A stretch of 64,000 nucleotides of DNA from an uncultured Lachnospiraceae bacterium (GTDB taxonomy: Bacteria; Bacillota; Clostridia; Lachnospirales; Lachnospiraceae), in the NCBI GenBank assembly GCA_910584585.1, contig CAJUBP010000005.1, positions 1 to 64,000 of the forward strand, given 5' to 3'. The notes under the pieces were generated by a model, which was given only the letters and a program-made list of their open reading frames with translations, did no database searches and had not been told where the DNA came from. This document shows, in pieces, positions 60,970-64,000 of this stretch. Position numbers and translations under genes: made by a program. Positions within the stretch are counted from its first letter, which is position 1. Each line of letters opens with the position of its first letter.

Positions 60970-61055
60970 AAGGTTTTTGGATATATGGATTTGTATAATG
61001 AAAAAGTACCGGCAGGCGAAAATTGTGAAAAGAGGAATATAGGGAGAACAGGCAT

Positions 61056-62252
61056 ATGGAGAAATTGGCAATTGACGGCGGCTATCCGGTTCGTTCCGGA
61101 AAAATCTATTATGGAAGACAGTGGATTGATGAGGATGACATTCAGGCCGTGACAGAGGTTTTAAGAAGCAGCTTCATCACTTGCGGGCCGAAAGTGGACG
61201 AGATGGAGCGGACGCTGGAGGAATATACAGGGGCCAGCTATGCAGTGGCTGTGTCCAACGGAACGGCTGCTCTCCATTGCGCCTGCATAGCGGCCGGCAT
61301 TGGCCCGGGAGACGAGGTAATTACCACGCCGCTGACTTTTGCGGCAAGCGCAAACTGCGTCCTTTACTGCGGCGCAGTTCCCGTGTTTGCGGACATTAAT
61401 CCGGAAACCTATAACATAGATCCGGACAGCATCCGGGTCCATATTACAGAAAAGACAAAAGCCGTGATTGCGGTTGATTTTACCGGTCAGGCAGTTCAGC
61501 ACAAAGAAATCCGGGCAATATGCGAAGAATTTCATTTGATTTTTATTGAGGACGCCGCCCACGCAATCGCGACAAAATATGATGGAAAGCAGGTAGGGAG
61601 TCTTGCGGATTTGACGACTTTCAGTTTTCATCCGGTAAAGACAATCACCGGAGGAGAAGGCGGGGCAGTGCTTACGAACAGTGAAGAATTTTATCAAAAG
61701 CTGACGCTTGCCCGCACTCACGGCATTACCCATGAAGAAAGCATGATGGTAAATCCGGATCGGGAAGGCCCCTGGTGCTATGAACAGATTACATTGGGAT
61801 ATAATTACCGAATTACGGATTTTCAGGCCGCATTAATTGTGAGCCAGATGAAGAAGCTGGACAACTTTGCGGCAAGAAGGAAAGAGATTGCGAAAAGGTA
61901 TGATGAAGCATTTTCTGAAATTCCGGAACTTATGCTGCAGAAAGGAATTCCGGAGTCAGACACCTGCAGGCATTTGTACATTATCCGTTTAAGGCTGGAT
62001 AAGCTGAAATGCAGCCGGAGGGAATTCTTTGACGCAATGGGGGAGGAAAATGTGCAGTGCCAGATCCATTATATTCCGGTGTACTGGTTTCCTTATTATC
62101 GGCGTCTTGGATATGAAAAGGGGCTGTGTCCCAATGCGGAAGAAGTCTACCGGGGGATTATGAGCATTCCTATTTATCCGGCTATGTCGGATCAGGATGT
62201 AACGGACGTGATTCATGCAGTGAGAAAAGTGGTGGAGAATTACAGAAAATAA
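61056..62252 (+). CDS. pseC: UDP-4-amino-4,6-dideoxy-L-AltNAc transaminase
   Basis: 398 residues of the DegT/DnrJ/EryC1 aminotransferase family. It starts AIDGGYPVRS and has the PLP region IIFIEDAAHAIATKY-like segment (IFIEDAAHAIATKYDGK) and the Schiff-base Lys in FSFHPVKTITGGEGG. The substrate loop GYNYRITDFQAAL follows. PseC places the 4-amino group after PseB. The gene follows pseF by 86 bases. Confidence 0.93.
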   Translation: MEKLAIDGGYPVRSGKIYYGRQWIDEDDIQAVTEVLRSSFITCGPKVDEMERTLEEYTGASYAVAVSNGTAALHCACIAAGIGPGDEVITTPLTFAASANCVLYCGAVPVFADINPETYNIDPDSIRVHITEKTKAVIAVDFTGQAVQHKEIRAICEEFHLIFIEDAAHAIATKYDGKQVGSLADLTTFSFHPVKTITGGEGGAVLTNSEEFYQKLTLARTHGITHEESMMVNPDREGPWCYEQITLGYNYRITDFQAALIVSQMKKLDNFAARRKEIAKRYDEAFSEIPELMLQKGIPESDTCRHLYIIRLRLDKLKCSRREFFDAMGEENVQCQIHYIPVYWFPYYRRLGYEKGLCPNAEEVYRGIMSIPIYPAMSDQDVTDVIHAVRKVVENYRK

Positions 62253-62356
62253 ATTTGCCGCTGCGGTTGAAACTTGTCTGCATAAACGGGTTTCTGAGCG
62301 TTTTTTATGCAGATGCAAACCATTTGGATTTCGAATGGAAAAAGGAGTTTGGAAAA

Positions 62357-63403
62357 ATGTTTCATTTGTTTGAGAAAATGAATCAGGGAAGCCCTTACCT
62401 GATTGCGGAAATGAGCGCAAATCACGGGGGAAAACTGGAGAACGCCCTGGAGATTGTCCGCGAATCGGCAAAAGCAGGAGCAGATTGCGTAAAGATACAG
62501 ACTTATACGGCAGACACTCTGACCATAGACTGTGACAATGAGTATTTTCGGATTAAAAGCGGATTGTGGGATGGATACCGGCTGTATGATTTATACCGGG
62601 ACGCGGGAACTCCCTGGGAGTGGCAGGCCCGCCTGAAAGAAGAGTGTGAAGCCTGCGGAGTGGACTTCCTTTCCACGCCTTTTGATCATACGGCGGTGGA
62701 TTTTTTAGAGGGAATAGGCTGTGAAGCATATAAAATCGCAAGTTTTGAATTAGTGGACCTTCCATTGATAGAATATGCCGCGTCGAAAGGCAAGCCGATG
62801 ATTCTATCCTGCGGCATGGGCAGCCCGGAAGAGATTCAGGACGCCGTGGACGCCTGCCGCGGGGCTGGAAATCAGCAGATTGTTTTACTGAAGTGCTGCA
62901 GTGAATATCCTGCCAGCTGGGCGGATATGCATTTGGGGAATATTCCGGATATGCGGCAGCGGTTTGGCATTCCTGTTGGATTGTCGGATCACAGCATGGG
63001 CAGCTTAGGGGCGGTGGTCGGCGTTGCCCTGGGCGCCTGCGTTGTGGAAAAACACGTCTGTCTGTCAAGGAAAATAAAGAATCCGGACAGTGAGTTCAGT
63101 ATGGAAATGGATGAATTTGCCAAAATGGTGCAGGATGTGCGGAACGCAAAATTAATTGCCCGGGGCCCGGAGTATGAATTGTCGGAAAAGGAGAAAAGTT
63201 CTTTTGTTTTCAGGAGGAGTTTGTTTGCTGTGAAAGACATCGGCATCGGAGAAAAGTTCACTGCGGAAAATATTCGCAGTATCCGGCCGGGATATGGTTT
63301 ATCTCCAAAATATACGCAAATGCTGCTTGGTAAAAAAAGCAGGCGTGAGATTCTCAGAGGGGAGCCTATTACCAGAGAGATGATGGAGGAATTGGAGGAA
63401 TGA
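62357..63403 (+). CDS. pseI: Pseudaminic acid synthase
   Basis: 348 residues from ATG at 62357, with AAAGGAG 9 bases upstream; an open frame reaching back into pseC is not the start. The NeuB/PseI TIM barrel has YLIAEMSANHGGKLENALEI, VKIQTYTADT, FLSTPFDHTAVDFLE, and ILSCGMGSPEEIQDA. The C-terminal SAF (antifreeze-like) domain begins at SLFAVKDIGIGEKFTAENI. It condenses the 6-deoxy-diamino sugar with phosphoenolpyruvate. The stop overlaps the next start as ATGA. Confidence 0.95.
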   Translation: MFHLFEKMNQGSPYLIAEMSANHGGKLENALEIVRESAKAGADCVKIQTYTADTLTIDCDNEYFRIKSGLWDGYRLYDLYRDAGTPWEWQARLKEECEACGVDFLSTPFDHTAVDFLEGIGCEAYKIASFELVDLPLIEYAASKGKPMILSCGMGSPEEIQDAVDACRGAGNQQIVLLKCCSEYPASWADMHLGNIPDMRQRFGIPVGLSDHSMGSLGAVVGVALGACVVEKHVCLSRKIKNPDSEFSMEMDEFAKMVQDVRNAKLIARGPEYELSEKEKSSFVFRRSLFAVKDIGIGEKFTAENIRSIRPGYGLSPKYTQMLLGKKSRREILRGEPITREMMEELEE

Positions 63404-63984
63404 AAATCCTTTGTTTGTACGGAAATGAATGTGCTTTGGAATTATTTGAATGGATGGAAGAGCTTGGGCACAAAGTTGTATTATGGAAGGAAAAGCTGAA
63501 AGAAAACTGGTGCGCGGAACAGAAATTTGATTTGGCAGTAAGTTATACCTATCGTTATATTGTTTCGGATTTTGTTCTCAAAACCTTAAATTATAATATT
63601 GTAAATCTGCACAACTCCTATCTTCCATGGAACAGGGGAGCAGATCCGAATATTTGGAGTTTGATTGATAAAACGCCCCGGGGAGTCACGTTGCATTATA
63701 TGGACTCTGGGCTTGATCAAGGGGAAATCATAGCCCAGAAACTAGTTTGCGATAGTGAGGAAGAAACACTTAAGAGCAGTTATAACAATCTTGACAGGGC
63801 GGCGAAAGAGCTGTTTCAGGAGGCATTTTGCTATTACCAGTATTGGCCGGAGATGAAAAAGAAAGCCGTTGCGAAAGGTAACTATCACTCTATAAAAGAC
63901 GGAGAAAAAATACGTTCGGTTATTACTACGTATGATCTCTCTGTAAAAGAATTGAGGGAAAGCCTGTCGGCGTTTTTGGCGTAA
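63400..63984 (+). CDS. Formyltransferase-family protein (sugar N-formyltransferase-like)
   Basis: 194 residues, shorter than Met-tRNA formyltransferase (about 310) and without its C-terminal domain. The catalytic Asn-His-Asp set is in NLHNSYLPWNRGADPN and LHYMDSGLDQGEIIAQ, as in sugar N-formyltransferases such as those making formylated amino sugars. The ATGA overlap with pseI shows it belongs to the pathway. It might place a formyl group where PseH would normally add acetyl. The gene is complete; the window ends 16 bases later. Confidence 0.82.
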   Translation: MKILCLYGNECALELFEWMEELGHKVVLWKEKLKENWCAEQKFDLAVSYTYRYIVSDFVLKTLNYNIVNLHNSYLPWNRGADPNIWSLIDKTPRGVTLHYMDSGLDQGEIIAQKLVCDSEEETLKSSYNNLDRAAKELFQEAFCYYQYWPEMKKKAVAKGNYHSIKDGEKIRSVITTYDLSVKELRESLSAFLA

Positions 63985-64000
63985 AGCGGGAAAAAGTCAG

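Overview
The window looks like a chromosomal segment of a motile, Gram-positive anaerobe of the class Clostridia, most likely a gut Lachnospiraceae. The signs are strong AGGAGG ribosome-binding sites, a T-box leader on ileS, a large single-chain PurL, Rpn-type and AAA-ATPase/PD-(D/E)XK nuclease genes of the kind common in that family, and Maf-type flagellin glycosylation. Genus cannot be fixed from the sequence alone.

Layout. 1-2.0 kb: an Rpn-family nuclease and a frameshifted DUF6033-like remnant. 2.3-8.6 kb: a four-gene operon resembling the lux fatty-acid reductase without luciferase (LuxE-like protein, LuxC fused to a PaaK-like adenylating domain, an ATPase-fold/GNAT fusion, and a second PaaK-like enzyme). 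8.6-13.9 kb: an AraC regulator divergent from a transporter-amidohydrolase-carboxylesterase operon; a MITE-like element lies in the shared regulatory region, between two inverted copies of a 14-bp motif. 14-21 kb: rpoN, a VOC protein, a LysR regulator and purL. 21-25.4 kb: a decayed accessory zone with MNT/HEPN remnants, a lone AbiEi-like antitoxin, duplicated and broken Rpn genes, a second MITE-like element and a YkgJ remnant. 25.4-31.5 kb: a secreted fibronectin-type protein, a HAD phosphatase, tRNA-Val and tRNA-Met, an Uma2 pseudogene, a ferritin-like protein and a two-component system. 31.7-35.1 kb: a divergent ABC exporter. 35-40.5 kb: typA, hicAB, a DUF4190-like protein and an AAA-ATPase/nuclease. 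40.5-49.5 kb: T-box-controlled ileS, glgP, a TPR lipoprotein and a second AAA-ATPase/nuclease.

50.2-64 kb is a flagellin and flagellin-glycosylation locus: csrA, flagellin, a small unknown gene, Maf glycosyltransferase, then pseB, an aminopeptidase-fold DUF4910 protein, an NRPS-like adenylation enzyme, a carrier protein, an AAC(3)-family acyltransferase, a methyltransferase, pseF, pseC, pseI and a formyltransferase. PseB, PseC, PseI and PseF give the backbone of CMP-pseudaminic acid synthesis; PseH and PseG are not in the window. The adenylation/carrier/AAC(3) cassette suggests that an unusual carrier-bound acyl group is placed on an amino group of the sugar. The adenylation domain lacks the Asp that normally holds an alpha-amino group, so the acyl donor is probably not an amino acid. 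This cassette and the luciferase-less lux-like operon are the two strongest candidates for undescribed biology here.
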